A stretch of DNA of 64,000 bases from Shinella sumterensis (GCF_004514425.2 NZ_MYFN02000001.1:186001-250000); one strand, 5' to 3'; shown: positions 30,987-40,125, numbered from the stretch's first letter. Numbers and translations are program-made. Notes: generated from the sequence alone by a model not told the origin.

Positions 30987-31769
30987 ATGATCACCGAAGA
31001 GCAACGTCAGGCGGCGGCAGACGCCATATTGAAGGCGGAGACCGAGCGAAAGCCGATCGTACAGCCCAGCAAGACCTATCCCGATCTCGACCTCGAGGAC
31101 GCCTATCGTATTCAGGCGCTTTGGGCGCAGTCGCGCATTTCCCGCGGCGCCCGGGTCGTCGGCCACAAGATCGGCCTCACCTCCCGTGCCATGCAGATGG
31201 CATCCAAGATGACGGAGCCGGACTACGGCGTCATTCTGGACGACGCGCTCTATAACGACGGCGCGCAGATCAAGGCGGATCTGTTCATCAAGCCGCGGCT
31301 TGAAGTCGAGCTGGCGTTTATCATGGGCGAGGACCTCTCGGGGCCGGGCACCCGGATCTACGACGTGATGCGCGCGACGGAATTCGTCGTGCCGGCACTC
31401 GAGATCATCGACTATCGCACGGAAGTGCCGCGGGCGATCACCGATACGATCGCCGACAACGCAGCCTTCGGCGCCATCGTGGTCGGAGGACGCGTCATTC
31501 GACCCATGGATATCGATATCCGCTGGGTCGGCGCGACGCTGTCGAAGAACGGCATTATCGAGGAGTCGGGTGTGTCGGCGGCGATCATGGGCCATCCCGC
31601 AGCCGGCATCGCTTGGCTCGTCAACAAGCTGCATGCCGTTGGCGGCGGCCTGAAGAAGGGGCAGATCGTGCTGGCCGGCTCGTTCACGCGCCCCGTCGAT
31701 ATCGCCGCGGGTGACGTTATCCAGGCCGACTACGGCCCGGTCGGGTCTATCGGCGTTTCGTTTCTGTGA
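30987..31769 (+). CDS. 2-oxo-hept-3-ene-1,7-dioate hydratase-like (HpaH/MhpD family)
   Basis: A 260-residue protein of the 2-keto-4-pentenoate hydratase family: [59 protein letters not shown] (with the Glu-x-Glu metal-ligand motif) and [20 protein letters not shown]. This subgroup hydrates the oxo-dienoate that precedes aldol cleavage by HpaI. It follows the dioxygenase by 20 bases and precedes the aldolase. The substrate is likely a dicarboxylic oxo-enoate. Confidence 0.87.
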   Translation: MITEEQRQAAADAILKAETERKPIVQPSKTYPDLDLEDAYRIQALWAQSRISRGARVVGHKIGLTSRAMQMASKMTEPDYGVILDDALYNDGAQIKADLFIKPRLEVELAFIMGEDLSGPGTRIYDVMRATEFVVPALEIIDYRTEVPRAITDTIADNAAFGAIVVGGRVIRPMDIDIRWVGATLSKNGIIEESGVSAAIMGHPAAGIAWLVNKLHAVGGGLKKGQIVLAGSFTRPVDIAAGDVIQADYGPVGSIGVSFL

Positions 31770-31777
31770 GGTGGCAG

Positions 31778-32548
31778 ATGGATCTTCCCGTCAATAAATT
31801 CAAAGCGAAGCTGCAGGCAGGCCAAAGCCAGCTCGGCCTCTGGTGCGGACTTCCGGGAAGCTATGCGGCTGAAATCGTCGCGCCGGCCGGGTTCGACTGG
31901 CTGCTGTTCGACACGGAGCATTCCCCGAGCGACGTGCTGACGGTGTTGCCGCAGTTGCAGGCCGTTGCCGCCTATGATGTCGCGCCCGTCGTGCGGCCAG
32001 CGATCAATGATCCGGTCCTCATCAAGCGCTTTCTGGATATCGGCGTGCAGACGCTGCTCATTCCCTATGTCCAGAACGCAGCAGAAGCCAAGGCCGCCGT
32101 CGAGGCGACCCGCTACCCGCCCGAAGGCATCAGGGGCGTTTCGGCGCTGACGCGGGCCACGCGCTTCGGCAGGGTGAAGAATTATGCGCAGCAGGCAGCG
32201 CAGGAGCTCTGCGTTCTCGTCCAGGTCGAAACACGCGACGCGATGGCGCATATCGAAGCCATCGCGTCGGTCGATGGCGTGGATGGCGTCTTCATCGGCC
32301 CGGCGGATCTTGCCGCGAGCTTCGGTTATCCCGGACAGCCCGGCCACCCGGAAGTGGTGGAGGCCATTGAGAAGGCCATCGGGCTGCTCAAAAGGCTCGG
32401 AAAGCCGGCCGGAATACTCACGCCGGATGAGAAATTCGCAGCGCGGTGCATGGAGCTGGGAACGCTTTTCACGGCGGTTGGCGTCGATGTCGCCGTGCTG
32501 GCGCGCGGTGCGGAAGCCTTGGCGGGCAGGTTTGCGGGGCGGGCTTGA
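31778..32548 (+). CDS. HpcH/HpaI-family class II aldolase
   Basis: A 256-residue enzyme: [35 protein letters not shown] (catalytic His), [20 protein letters not shown], the Glu metal ligand in VQVETRDAM and [18 protein letters not shown] (Asp ligand). HpaI splits 4-hydroxy-2-oxoheptanedioate to pyruvate and succinate semialdehyde. GAGGTGGCAG precedes the ATG at 31778; a GTG four codons earlier, overlapping the previous stop, is the alternative. It is the final carbon-cleaving step of the operon. Confidence 0.9.
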   Translation: MDLPVNKFKAKLQAGQSQLGLWCGLPGSYAAEIVAPAGFDWLLFDTEHSPSDVLTVLPQLQAVAAYDVAPVVRPAINDPVLIKRFLDIGVQTLLIPYVQNAAEAKAAVEATRYPPEGIRGVSALTRATRFGRVKNYAQQAAQELCVLVQVETRDAMAHIEAIASVDGVDGVFIGPADLAASFGYPGQPGHPEVVEAIEKAIGLLKRLGKPAGILTPDEKFAARCMELGTLFTAVGVDVAVLARGAEALAGRFAGRA

Positions 32549-33228
32549 TGGCGATCCCGGACAGCGTTCTCGCCGAACTGGCACCGATCGGCACGCTCCG
32601 CGCGGCGGTAAACGGCAGCAATGCCGCCCTTGTCCGTATCGATGAACGCACAGGGGTGCCGACCGGACCGAGCGTCGATCTGGCAAGCGCTTTGGCAGAC
32701 GAAGCCGGCTGCCCGCTTTCCATCGTGAAATATCCGTCGGCGGCAGCAATTCTGGCGTCGGCGGAGCGGAACGAATGGGATATCGCCCTGATTGCGGCAG
32801 ATCCATCGCGGACGGATCGCTTCGCGTTTTCCCCGCCCTACACGTTTGTAACGGCAACCTACCTGGTGCCCGAGATGTCCGATACCCAATCCGTGGCGGA
32901 CATGGATGTTTCAGGCCGTCGCATAGCGGCCGCTCGTGGCGCCGCCTACACCAAAGAGATCGAACGTCAGGTAAAACACGCGACGATCGTTTACGTCGAA
33001 ACCCCATCGGCGGCGGTGGAGATGCTGAGAGCCGGCGGAAGCGATGCTGCTGCAGGGCTGAGGCAGTCCCTCGAACCCACGGCGCTCGGGGATCCCGCAT
33101 TTCGCACACTGCCTGATGCGTTTTCCGAAATTCCCCAGACCGTTGCCGTCCTCAAGGACAACAAAGCCGCGGCGGCCTTCGTCGCAAAGTTCGTCGAGAG
33201 CTATTTGCGTAAGGGTCCGCTCCAATAA
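32548..33228 (+). CDS. Family-3 solute-binding-like protein without signal peptide
   Basis: A 226-residue protein with the periplasmic-binding-protein family-3 pattern: APIGTLRAAVNGSNAALVRI, VDLASALADEAGCPLSIVKY, SAERNEWDIALIAADPSRTD, FSPPYTFVTATYLVP, then AAVEMLRAGGSDAAAGLR and ESYLRKGP. There is no signal peptide or lipobox at the start, which overlaps the aldolase stop by one base (TGATG), so the start is firm. It should be cytoplasmic, where binding-protein domains serve as sensors or enzymes. Its role here is unknown. Confidence 0.75.
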   Translation: MAIPDSVLAELAPIGTLRAAVNGSNAALVRIDERTGVPTGPSVDLASALADEAGCPLSIVKYPSAAAILASAERNEWDIALIAADPSRTDRFAFSPPYTFVTATYLVPEMSDTQSVADMDVSGRRIAAARGAAYTKEIERQVKHATIVYVETPSAAVEMLRAGGSDAAAGLRQSLEPTALGDPAFRTLPDAFSEIPQTVAVLKDNKAAAAFVAKFVESYLRKGPLQ

Positions 33229-33350
33229 CAAGCGACCGATGGCATATATGTATGCGCCAGCTGGCGGCGGTTCGCGACCATCTCAGCGAAAGATTATAGC
33301 TCCGCGGGAGATATTCGGGACGTGAGCGCCCGCGCGCTAAGGACACCGGC

Positions 33351-34832
33351 TCAGCCTTCGCGCTTTCGCCACCGACGCGGCAAGTGCAGCCCGCCTCGAA
33401 ACAAGCCACGGCGTGCTATCGTTTCGAACATCTCCTCGGGTCCTTCCGGATCGAAGATTTCATTATCGGCGAGCCACTTCTCGAGATCAGAAACATCGGG
33501 CGTCTGGTAAGGGATCAGGGTGCGTCCCGGCTGCGATGTGCGGAGCGTTTCAATCGCAGCGATCAGGGATCCGGACCGCGCCGCTTCCTGCGCCACGGTG
33601 TGAACGGACACGCCGAGATGTTCGGCGAGCAGGTCGTTTCTGAACGCCGCAATCCGATGACGCTTCTCTTCAGAGCCGCCGGCTTCGAATGCGACATCAC
33701 ATTCCCGGTCGAAGCGCATGGACCGGTTGTTCATGTTCGAGGAGCCGACGCGCACAATCGCGTCGTCCACGATCATCAGCTTCGAATGCACGTAAATCGG
33801 CTGCTTGCGCACGGTTACCGGGTGATACATCCGGAACCGGTTGTGCGGATCGTGCCGTCTCAGCGATTCCCGTAAGCGTGCTCTGGCGGTGTCCATCGCG
33901 AGCGCGCCAAGCCAGTTGTCTGAGGCGATGGGATTGATGAGCACGACCTCCGGACCATCAGGCTCGGCCAGCCGGTGGGCGATTGCCTGGGCCACCGCCC
34001 GCGACGCGAAATACTGGCTTTCCGCGTAGATCAATGTGCGGGCGGCGGCGATCATGTCGAGATAGAGTTTCTCGATCTCGACGACCCGGCCCTCGTCGAG
34101 ATGCAAGGGCTCCGTGCGGGCAACGGCCAGGTTCACCGAACCGAACGAGAAGCCCGCATTCGGCCTGTCGATAACGGTTTCTCTTGACGGAGCCTGAGGC
34201 ACTTCATCGCCGCCGGCGCGCCGCCATCGCATGCGACAAAGTTCTGCCAGGGCACGGGCCGCCTCGCCGGTGAACATGCTGGAGGCGTCGTGCCATGGTC
34301 CGTAAGGTGCGCCGCTCGGCCGGCGCCGTAGCCGATTGTCGTCAAGATGGTCGCGCGTATCCCAACGGTCCAGCGTGACATCGATTCCCCCGCAGAAGGC
34401 TATTTCGTCATCGACGACCAGCATCTTCTGATGGTGGGAACTCCCGACGGGATGTTTTCCATCCAGTTTCACGGAAATCCGCGGATGCCATTTCCATCGC
34501 AGGAGGTAGGGCAGGTTGGATGGCCTCATCCAACTTGCGAGCAGTGCGGGGCTCCACAGGAGTATTCTGATCTCGAGATCGGGATTTTGGCGTGCCAGCC
34601 AGAGAATGAAGTCGCCAACCTTGCGCGGCGCGCCGTCATCGACATCCGGTCGACCGAGCGCCGTACCTGCATCGAAGTCCCATCCTACAAGGAATATGGA
34701 ATGCCGAGCGGTTCGCATGACATTGCGGATCGCACCGAAATAATCGTCGGCATCGACGATGATCGAAAAATCGTCTGCCCGCGCAATACTCCAGCAGTTG
34801 GATCCGGGCCGGAACATTGACCCGTCAGACAT
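33351..34832 (-). CDS. Phospholipase D-like protein (cardiolipin synthase/transphosphatidylase type)
   Basis: A 493-residue protein with two HKD motifs: SSHHQKMLVVDDEIAFCGGI (His134, Lys136) and a second one about 215 residues later, YVHSKLMIVDDAIVRVGSSN. The first 55 residues and the region before motif 1 contain typical PLD segments (IFLVGWDFDAG). No transmembrane helices are predicted, unlike classical cardiolipin synthase ClsA, so it is a soluble or peripheral phosphatidyl-transferring enzyme or phosphodiesterase. GGGAGG precedes the ATG at 34832. It is a single-gene unit. Confidence 0.87.
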   Translation of the reverse strand: MSDGSMFRPGSNCWSIARADDFSIIVDADDYFGAIRNVMRTARHSIFLVGWDFDAGTALGRPDVDDGAPRKVGDFILWLARQNPDLEIRILLWSPALLASWMRPSNLPYLLRWKWHPRISVKLDGKHPVGSSHHQKMLVVDDEIAFCGGIDVTLDRWDTRDHLDDNRLRRRPSGAPYGPWHDASSMFTGEAARALAELCRMRWRRAGGDEVPQAPSRETVIDRPNAGFSFGSVNLAVARTEPLHLDEGRVVEIEKLYLDMIAAARTLIYAESQYFASRAVAQAIAHRLAEPDGPEVVLINPIASDNWLGALAMDTARARLRESLRRHDPHNRFRMYHPVTVRKQPIYVHSKLMIVDDAIVRVGSSNMNNRSMRFDRECDVAFEAGGSEEKRHRIAAFRNDLLAEHLGVSVHTVAQEAARSGSLIAAIETLRTSQPGRTLIPYQTPDVSDLEKWLADNEIFDPEGPEEMFETIARRGLFRGGLHLPRRWRKREG

Positions 34833-34992
34833 TCAGACCTCCCTTAACGCGCGCGTACAATACCTATAACCGAGACGTCTTCAATCAATCCTGCAAAGGT
34901 GGAAAGTTGAAAAATTCCCGGTCACTTGTATTGCCCTTACGGCGCTTCGGAGCGTTTCTCCAGTCTGTGCGAATCTCTTACATGCCGGCGAT

Positions 34993-35163
34993 CTACAGCC
35001 TCTTCGGCAGATCGTCGTTCTCATCCGGGTTCGGGTTCGGCAACTCGTCGGGCAGCACGTCAGGGTCCGGTTCCTGGATCGGCGGCTCGGGCAGATCGGG
35101 TGTCGGATCGGGAACGATGCCGGGCGGGTTCTTCGGGGTCGGGTCGACTGGTGCAATGGCCAT
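34993..35163 (-). CDS. Small Pro/Asp/Glu-rich protein
   Basis: A 56-residue acidic, proline-rich protein with a loose four-residue periodicity (PDPTPDLPEPPIQEPDPDVL), certainly extended or disordered. AAGGAGACCATC precedes the ATG at 35163, and a GGAAC-N19-TT promoter lies 20 bases upstream. No membrane segment or signal peptide. Unknown function; regulated like the stress-island genes. Confidence 0.65.
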   Translation of the reverse strand: MAIAPVDPTPKNPPGIVPDPTPDLPEPPIQEPDPDVLPDELPNPNPDENDDLPKRL

Positions 35164-35183
35164 GATGGTCTCCTTCTGAGGGA

Positions 35184-35209
35184 AAGGCCTGCCGGCGGCC
35201 GAATGTTCC
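35184..35209 (-). promoter_or_regulatory. EcfG/RpoE2-type promoter outside the main stress island
   Basis: Minus-strand GGAAC at 35209-35205 and TT at 35185-35184, 19 bases apart, directly before the Pro-rich gene. It lies 15 kb from the island. Confidence 0.6.
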
Positions 35210-35259
35210 GCCGGCCGTGGAGAGGCCACGATCGTAGCCTCCCCATCATCATCGACGCA

Positions 35260-35562
35260 TCAAGCGGAGACGCGGCCGCCGCCGGACCGCGAGCGGATCA
35301 TCCACGGCTGCACACCGGGCGATTTCACCAGAATGCCCTTTTTGTCGCCGAATGCGCGGATGGCATCACGCCCGACTTTGACGGGTTTGAGGCCATCGAA
35401 GGCCATGTGGCAGGTCTTGAGCGTTGCGTCGTGAACGATATCACGATCATTTCGAGGCCACGCTTCGAGAAAGTCGATGGCATCTTCCAGGCACGTTATT
35501 TCTTCGATCAGATCTCTGCCTTTCTTGAGATATACCGGCCGATCGAAAACCTTGGCATTCAT
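35260..35562 (-). CDS. DUF982 family protein
   Basis: A 100-residue protein with the DUF982 pattern: FDRPVYLKKGRDLIEEITCL, EDAIDFLEAWPRNDRDIVHD, ATLKTCHMAFDGLKPVKVGR, DAIRAFGDKKGILV. These small cytoplasmic proteins are abundant in rhizobia and of unknown function. GAGGTAGAA precedes the ATG at 35562. It stands alone between the Pro-rich gene and the PagL-like gene. Confidence 0.8.
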   Translation of the reverse strand: MNAKVFDRPVYLKKGRDLIEEITCLEDAIDFLEAWPRNDRDIVHDATLKTCHMAFDGLKPVKVGRDAIRAFGDKKGILVKSPGVQPWMIRSRSGGGRVSA

Positions 35563-35785
35563 TTCTACCTCACTGAAAACGTTGGTGATCAACAAGGATG
35601 GCGCTCACGATGGCGCCGATTCAGAATCTATTTTCGGTCGTTTGCGTTTTCAAGATGGAGCTTGCGGCACGTGTTATTTTGGCGCGGGCACGAGCAAAAA
35701 CGCCGGCGAGTAACCCGAAGGTTAACACGGTGACATCGGGTGCATTCCGGGCAATAGTCGAAGCGGTTGATTCGGGGCGCTCGCA

Positions 35786-36322
35786 ATGAAACGATTGATT
35801 GCTTCACTCGCGGTGGCTCCGCTGGTTTTCTTGCCGGCGGCTGCTCAGGCGGGAGAGTTGCTGGACGAGTTCAGAATCGGCGGAAGCGGGATTCTCGATA
35901 GCGATTCATCGGGAGACAAGGGGTTCGTCGGTTCCGCCGAAGTGTTCCTCGCACCGTTCGAAAGCACGCATAGTGGCGTTGCGAAGGTTCTTCTGGAGCC
36001 GCGGGTCCAGCTCGGCGTCTCCGGCGGGTCTTCCGGTACCGATCAAGTTTACACCGGTCTGAACTGGCATCTGCCCCTCGGGGAAACGTTCTTCGCTGAA
36101 GCCGGCTTTGGCGGTACGGTTCACAATGGCAATCTTGATTCCGGCGAGGGCCCGCTTCTCGGTTGTCGCTTCCTTTTCCGCGAGCATGTCGCTTTCGGTA
36201 TGAAGGTGACGGATACTGTGAGTGTCATGGCCACCGCGGACCACTCCTCGCATGCAAACCTCTGCGACGGGCCGAACGATGGCATCACCCATGCCGGCTT
36301 GGCAATCGGCGTAAAATTCTAG
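35786..36322 (+). CDS. Acyloxyacyl hydrolase / PagL-like lipid A deacylase
   Basis: A 178-residue protein with a signal peptide (KRLIASLAVAPLVFLPAAAQAG) and a small outer-membrane beta barrel of alternating residues ending in a phenylalanine (HAGLAIGVKF), the usual barrel C-terminus. The segment ADHSSHANLCDGPNDGITHA matches the active-site loop of PagL-type enzymes, with His and Ser spaced as in the catalytic pair. PagL removes the 3-O acyl chain of lipid A in the outer membrane. The His-x-Ser spacing is not identical to the textbook motif, so activity is likely but not certain. Confidence 0.75.
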   Translation: MKRLIASLAVAPLVFLPAAAQAGELLDEFRIGGSGILDSDSSGDKGFVGSAEVFLAPFESTHSGVAKVLLEPRVQLGVSGGSSGTDQVYTGLNWHLPLGETFFAEAGFGGTVHNGNLDSGEGPLLGCRFLFREHVAFGMKVTDTVSVMATADHSSHANLCDGPNDGITHAGLAIGVKF

Positions 36323-36385
36323 ACAGCGTACGGTCGAACCGCCGCACCATTCCGCCGAAACCAAGCCGCATTCGCGCCATCCGCT

Positions 36386-36632
36386 TCAGGAGCCGTAAGC
36401 GCCCTTGTTGGGATGTCTCGGCGCTTCGGCGTTGACCGCTTTCCGGCCCGGCTCAAGAGGGCGCTTGTCGGCAGAGCCGGAAACGCGCTCAGCCTCTTTC
36501 CTGCCTTTGTCCGGCTTCGGCTGCTTGTGTTCCATCGCCGCCGGATGTGTGCCATCCGAAATGCTGCCTTGGGTGAGGATCCTCCACCTGCGGTGTCGGC
36601 GCGACGGTCCGGCTGTCGTTGGGTTTTGTCAT
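36386..36632 (-). pseudogene. Small hydrophilic stress protein, apparently frameshifted
   Basis: A good start (AAAGGGAGACCGGAT before ATG at 36632) behind a GGAAC-N19-TT promoter opens a 47-residue frame (TKPNDSRTVAPTPQVEDPHP) that ends at 36489. In another frame, 36386-36535 reads EHKQPKPDKGRKEAERVSGS then ADKRPLEPGRKAVNAEAPRH. Skipping one base near 36575 would join the frames into an 81-residue hydrophilic protein, which is more plausible than either part. It is either a real frameshift, a sequencing error or two overlapping genes. No known family, though charged small stress proteins often look like this. Confidence 0.5.
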
Positions 36633-36654
36633 ATCCGGTCTCCCTTTTCAGGGA

Positions 36655-36680
36655 AATGCCGACAGGCTGCCGCCGGTTCC
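36655..36680 (-). promoter_or_regulatory. EcfG/RpoE2-type promoter (GGAAC-N19-TT)
   Basis: Minus-strand GGAAC at 36680-36676 and TT at 36656-36655, 22 bases before the small frameshifted gene at 36632. It is the second site outside the island. Confidence 0.6.
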
Positions 36681-36744
36681 GTCGGACGGGCGGATCGCGC
36701 TGCTTCTCATCTGCGGAGGTTGGAAGTGGGGCAGGGGCTGGACG

Positions 36745-37554
36745 TTATCCGCTTCTGGCTGTCGATCGGTCCCTGATCTGCTGATATCCAAGCTTATCGG
36801 AGATTTCATTCGCGGCACTGAGCAGACTTTCGAGATACCCCGTCCGATTTCGCAGACCGTCCTCACGCGGGGTGACGAGGCACAGTGTGGCTATACAGGC
36901 GCCGTCGGCCTGGCGTACCGGGACGGCAAAGCAGTGCGTAAAATTTTCAACCTCGCTGTTGAATGTGAAGAAACCGTCCCGGTCGGCCTGACGGACCTGC
37001 GAGATGAATTCAGACGGATCCATGCGCCGGCCGTTGGGAAGAACGAAGTCTTCCGGCGGGATAAGGTCGATAATCTGCTGGTCGGTGAGATGGGAGACCA
37101 GCAGGCGGCCGGACGCCGTCCAGGCGATGGAGACGAGTTCGCCGACATTGGAGGAAATGCGGAACGGACGAACGCCCTCTCGCATCATGGCGACCGTATA
37201 TTTCCGGCCTTCGAGAAGGCACATCTGCGCCGTCTCGCGGGTCTCCTCGGCAAGCCGAACCAGCATGCGGTCGCACTCGCGCATGAGATCGAACTGTTCG
37301 GCATAGGCCGTGCCGAGGAAGTAGAGGCGGCGGCCAAGAAAAACGCGTCCGTCGCCGCCTTGGTAATCCAGCATGCCGTGGCTGAGCAGCAGGTTGACGA
37401 GCTCATAAACCGATGAGCGCGGCGCACCGATCTCGGCGGCGATCTCGTTCGGGCGCATGGGCTGGCGTTTTACGCGCAGAAATTCGAGGATTTCGAAGGC
37501 GCGGTCCAGTCCCCGGGTGCGTCGCGATACGCTATCGCCTGCGGCCTCGGTCAT
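36745..37554 (-). CDS. IclR-family transcriptional regulator
   Basis: A 269-residue regulator: N-terminal winged helix (about 12-75) with LDRAFEILEFLRVKRQPMRP, NEIAAEIGAPRSSVYELVNL, LLSHGMLDYQG; C-terminal ligand domain with EETRETAQMCLLEGRKYTVA, AWTASGRLLVSHL and NFTHCFAVPVRQADGACIAT. It is transcribed leftwards as the last gene after ridA and the ABC importer, so it probably controls that unit and the divergent PLP-enzyme gene. The ligand is unknown. Confidence 0.9.
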   Translation of the reverse strand: MTEAAGDSVSRRTRGLDRAFEILEFLRVKRQPMRPNEIAAEIGAPRSSVYELVNLLLSHGMLDYQGGDGRVFLGRRLYFLGTAYAEQFDLMRECDRMLVRLAEETRETAQMCLLEGRKYTVAMMREGVRPFRISSNVGELVSIAWTASGRLLVSHLTDQQIIDLIPPEDFVLPNGRRMDPSEFISQVRQADRDGFFTFNSEVENFTHCFAVPVRQADGACIATLCLVTPREDGLRNRTGYLESLLSAANEISDKLGYQQIRDRSTARSG

Positions 37555-37567
37555 GCTGTTCTCCAGT

Positions 37568-37963
37568 TTATCTTTGCTTGCGATCGGCGCGGTAGGCCAC
37601 GCAATCGACTTCCACCTTGCAATCGACCATCATCCGCGACTGAACACAAGCGCGTGCCGGCGGGTTTGCGCCGAAGTACTCCGTATAGACCCCGTTGAAA
37701 CTCCAGAAGTCCCGGGGATCGTCGAGCCAGACGCCGACGCGGACGACGTCTTCGACGCCGTAGCCGGCTTCGTGCAGGATGGCGATCAGGTTTTCGATTG
37801 CCTTGCGCGTCTCGGCGACGATGCCGCCGCGGACGATCTCGCCCTTTTCCATGGGCACCTGGCCGGAAACATGGAGCCAGCCGTCGGCTTCGACGGCGCG
37901 TGCGAATGGAAGGGGTTGTCCGCCAGCGCCGGTTTCGCCTGCGCCGTACCGTTTGATCGTCAT
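37568..37963 (-). CDS. RidA-family enamine/imine deaminase
   Basis: A 131-residue trimer-type RidA protein: WLHVSGQVPMEKGEIVRGGI, RKAIENLIAILHEAGYGVED, then PPARACVQSRMMVDCKVEVD. The key arginine that holds the substrate carboxylate is the Arg of ARACVQS. RidA hydrolyses reactive enamines and imines released by PLP-dependent dehydratases. That fits the divergent D-serine-dehydratase-like gene and the importer beside it. Confidence 0.88.
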   Translation of the reverse strand: MTIKRYGAGETGAGGQPLPFARAVEADGWLHVSGQVPMEKGEIVRGGIVAETRKAIENLIAILHEAGYGVEDVVRVGVWLDDPRDFWSFNGVYTEYFGANPPARACVQSRMMVDCKVEVDCVAYRADRKQR

Positions 37964-37982
37964 GTCGTATCTCTCTTTTGTT

Positions 37983-38753
37983 TTAGTTGAAGCTGGAAGT
38001 CTTGAGGAATTCGGCCAACCGCTCGGTCCTGGGGTTGATGAACATGTCCTTCGGGTCGCCTTCCTCGCAGATGACGCCCTGGTTCATGAAGATCACGCGG
38101 TTGGAAACCTCATAGGCAAATCGCATTTCGTGGGTGACGAGCAACATGCTCATGCCATCGGCGGCGAGGCCCTTGATGACCTGCAGCACCTCGCCCACCA
38201 GTTCGGGGTCGAGCGCCGAGGTCACCTCGTCGAACAGCATCAGCTGCGGCGCCATGGCGATCGCTCGTGCAATTGCCACGCGCTGCTGCTGGCCGCCGGA
38301 AAGCTGGCCGGGGTAATGTCCGCCGCGCGTGCCGAGCCCGACGCGGTCGAGCCACGTCTCACCGATAGCACGGGCCTCGTCGCGGCTCATTTTCTTGACC
38401 TTCACGAGGCCGAGCATGACGTTCTGAAGCGCGGTCATATGCGGGAAGAGGTTGAACTGCTGGAAGGCCATGCCGGTCATGGCACGCTGGCGCGCGATTT
38501 CCTTTTCGCTCTTGCGCCTGCGGACCGAGCCGGATTGCTCGTAGCCGATCTCCTCGCCTGCCAGACGGATGCTTCCTCCATGGAACTCTTCCAGCATGTT
38601 GATGCAGCGGAGCATCGTCGTCTTGCCGGAACCGGAGGAGCCGATGATCGAGATCACCTCGCCCTCCCGCATGGTGCAATCGACGCCCTTTAAGACTTCA
38701 AGCGAGCCATATTGCTTGCGCAGGCCCTGGATTTCGAGAAGTACCTTGCTCAT
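37983..38753 (-). CDS. Polar amino-acid ABC transporter ATP-binding protein
   Basis: A 256-residue ATPase: Walker [15 protein letters not shown]-loop [11 protein letters not shown], signature [15 protein letters not shown], Walker [16 protein letters not shown]. In Walker B the residue after Glu is Val, not Pro, a known GlnQ-class variant. Switch His in VTHEMRF. It forms an importer with the two permeases and the binding protein at 40186-41025. Confidence 0.93.
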   Translation of the reverse strand: MSKVLLEIQGLRKQYGSLEVLKGVDCTMREGEVISIIGSSGSGKTTMLRCINMLEEFHGGSIRLAGEEIGYEQSGSVRRRKSEKEIARQRAMTGMAFQQFNLFPHMTALQNVMLGLVKVKKMSRDEARAIGETWLDRVGLGTRGGHYPGQLSGGQQQRVAIARAIAMAPQLMLFDEVTSALDPELVGEVLQVIKGLAADGMSMLLVTHEMRFAYEVSNRVIFMNQGVICEEGDPKDMFINPRTERLAEFLKTSSFN

Positions 38754-38764
38754 GACATGCGGCC

Positions 38765-39430
38765 TCAGGACGGAACGGCGGTCTTGCGTTCGACATATTT
38801 GCCGAAGCGCTCGATGCTGTAGTTGATGACGAAATAGAGAAGCCCGGCAAAGAAATAGAACTGCAGGCTCATGAAGTTGCGGGAAATGATCTCCTGGGTG
38901 CGAAGCAGAAGTTCGGCTACCCCGATGACCGACAGAAGCGTCGAGGCCTTCACCATCTCGGCAGCCGTGTTGACCCAGGCGGGCAGGAACTGGCGCAGTG
39001 CCTGGGGCCAGAGCACGTAAGCGAATGTCTGCACGAAGGTCAGACCGATCGCTTTGGCAGCCTCCGTCTGGCCTTGCGGGATGGCCTGCAGTCCGCCGCG
39101 GACGATCTCGCCCACATGCGAAGAGCAGAAGATGGCCAGTGCCAGCACGCCGGCCTGGAACGGGCCGAGCTCGATGCCGATGGTGGAAAGCACGTAGTAG
39201 CTGGCCAGAACAAGCACGAGCACCGGCGTGCCGCGGATGAAATCGGTGTAGGCACGTACGACGAAGCGCAGAAGCTTGTTGCCATAGACCAGCGACAGGC
39301 CGACGAAAACGCCGAGGATCGAGCCTGCGACAATCGCCAGCAGCGAGATCGATACGGTCACGCCGAGCCCCTTCAGGATGACGACGCGGGCAAGCCAGAC
39401 CTGCTCGAGAAAGGTGGAGAGTTCCGTCAT
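38765..39430 (-). CDS. Amino-acid ABC transporter permease
   Basis: A 221-residue inner-membrane permease with [20 protein letters not shown] and EAA loop [20 protein letters not shown]. The ATG at 39430 begins the first helix region; a longer frame upstream overlaps the previous gene and is rejected. Forms the channel with the 39435 protein, four bases upstream. Confidence 0.92.
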   Translation of the reverse strand: MTELSTFLEQVWLARVVILKGLGVTVSISLLAIVAGSILGVFVGLSLVYGNKLLRFVVRAYTDFIRGTPVLVLVLASYYVLSTIGIELGPFQAGVLALAIFCSSHVGEIVRGGLQAIPQGQTEAAKAIGLTFVQTFAYVLWPQALRQFLPAWVNTAAEMVKASTLLSVIGVAELLLRTQEIISRNFMSLQFYFFAGLLYFVINYSIERFGKYVERKTAVPS

Positions 39431-39434
39431 GGCA

Positions 39435-40097
39435 TCACCTCGGAACGGAAAGCCGGCGCTCTGCGACACGCATCAGCGCGGCAAGAACGGAGCAGGTGGC
39501 GACATAGAGCCCGGATGCGACGATCCAGGTCTCGATGACGCGGAAGGTCTCGACATTGATCTTGCGCGCCTCGAAGGTGAGCTCCGGTACGGCGATTGCC
39601 GCTGCGAGCGAGGTGTCCTTGAAGAGTGATATGATCGTCGACGACAGGGACGGAAGCACGTTTCGGAACATCAGCGGTGCGATAATCGAGCTGCGGATCT
39701 GCATCGGCGTCAGCCCGATGGCGAGGCCGGCTTCCGTCAGTCCACGCGGGATCGAAAGCAGGCCGGCGCGAAACACTTCGGCGAGGTAAGCGCCGGAATA
39801 GAGGGCGAGCACGGCCACGAAGCTTTCGATCTTGCCGAGCCGGACGCCGAGCTGCGGAAGCGCGAAATAGGCAAACAGCACGAGAACCAGGATCGGCAGA
39901 TTGCGGATAACGGTGACATAGGCGGCGGCCGGTGCCTTGGTCCAGGCACTCTTCGAGATCAGCGCGAAGGCGAGGAGCAGGCCGATAAGCGCGCCGATCA
40001 GTATCGATACGAAAGCCAGGCCGAGACTGAGCAGCAGACCTTCCAGAAGCTGGTCGAAGCTGCGCCAGACGGCGGCGAAATTGAGCGAATAGCCCAT
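39435..40097 (-). CDS. Amino-acid ABC transporter permease
   Basis: A 220-residue permease with VTVIRNLPILVLVLFAYFAL and EAA loop EAGLAIGLTPMQIRSSIIAP. It is the first of the two channel genes; between it and the binding-protein gene lies a hairpin that probably stabilises the abundant binding-protein message. Confidence 0.92.
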   Translation of the reverse strand: MGYSLNFAAVWRSFDQLLEGLLLSLGLAFVSILIGALIGLLLAFALISKSAWTKAPAAAYVTVIRNLPILVLVLFAYFALPQLGVRLGKIESFVAVLALYSGAYLAEVFRAGLLSIPRGLTEAGLAIGLTPMQIRSSIIAPLMFRNVLPSLSSTIISLFKDTSLAAAIAVPELTFEARKINVETFRVIETWIVASGLYVATCSVLAALMRVAERRLSVPR

Positions 40098-40125
40098 GGC
40101 GTCATCCTGCCATCATAGGGTTGGA

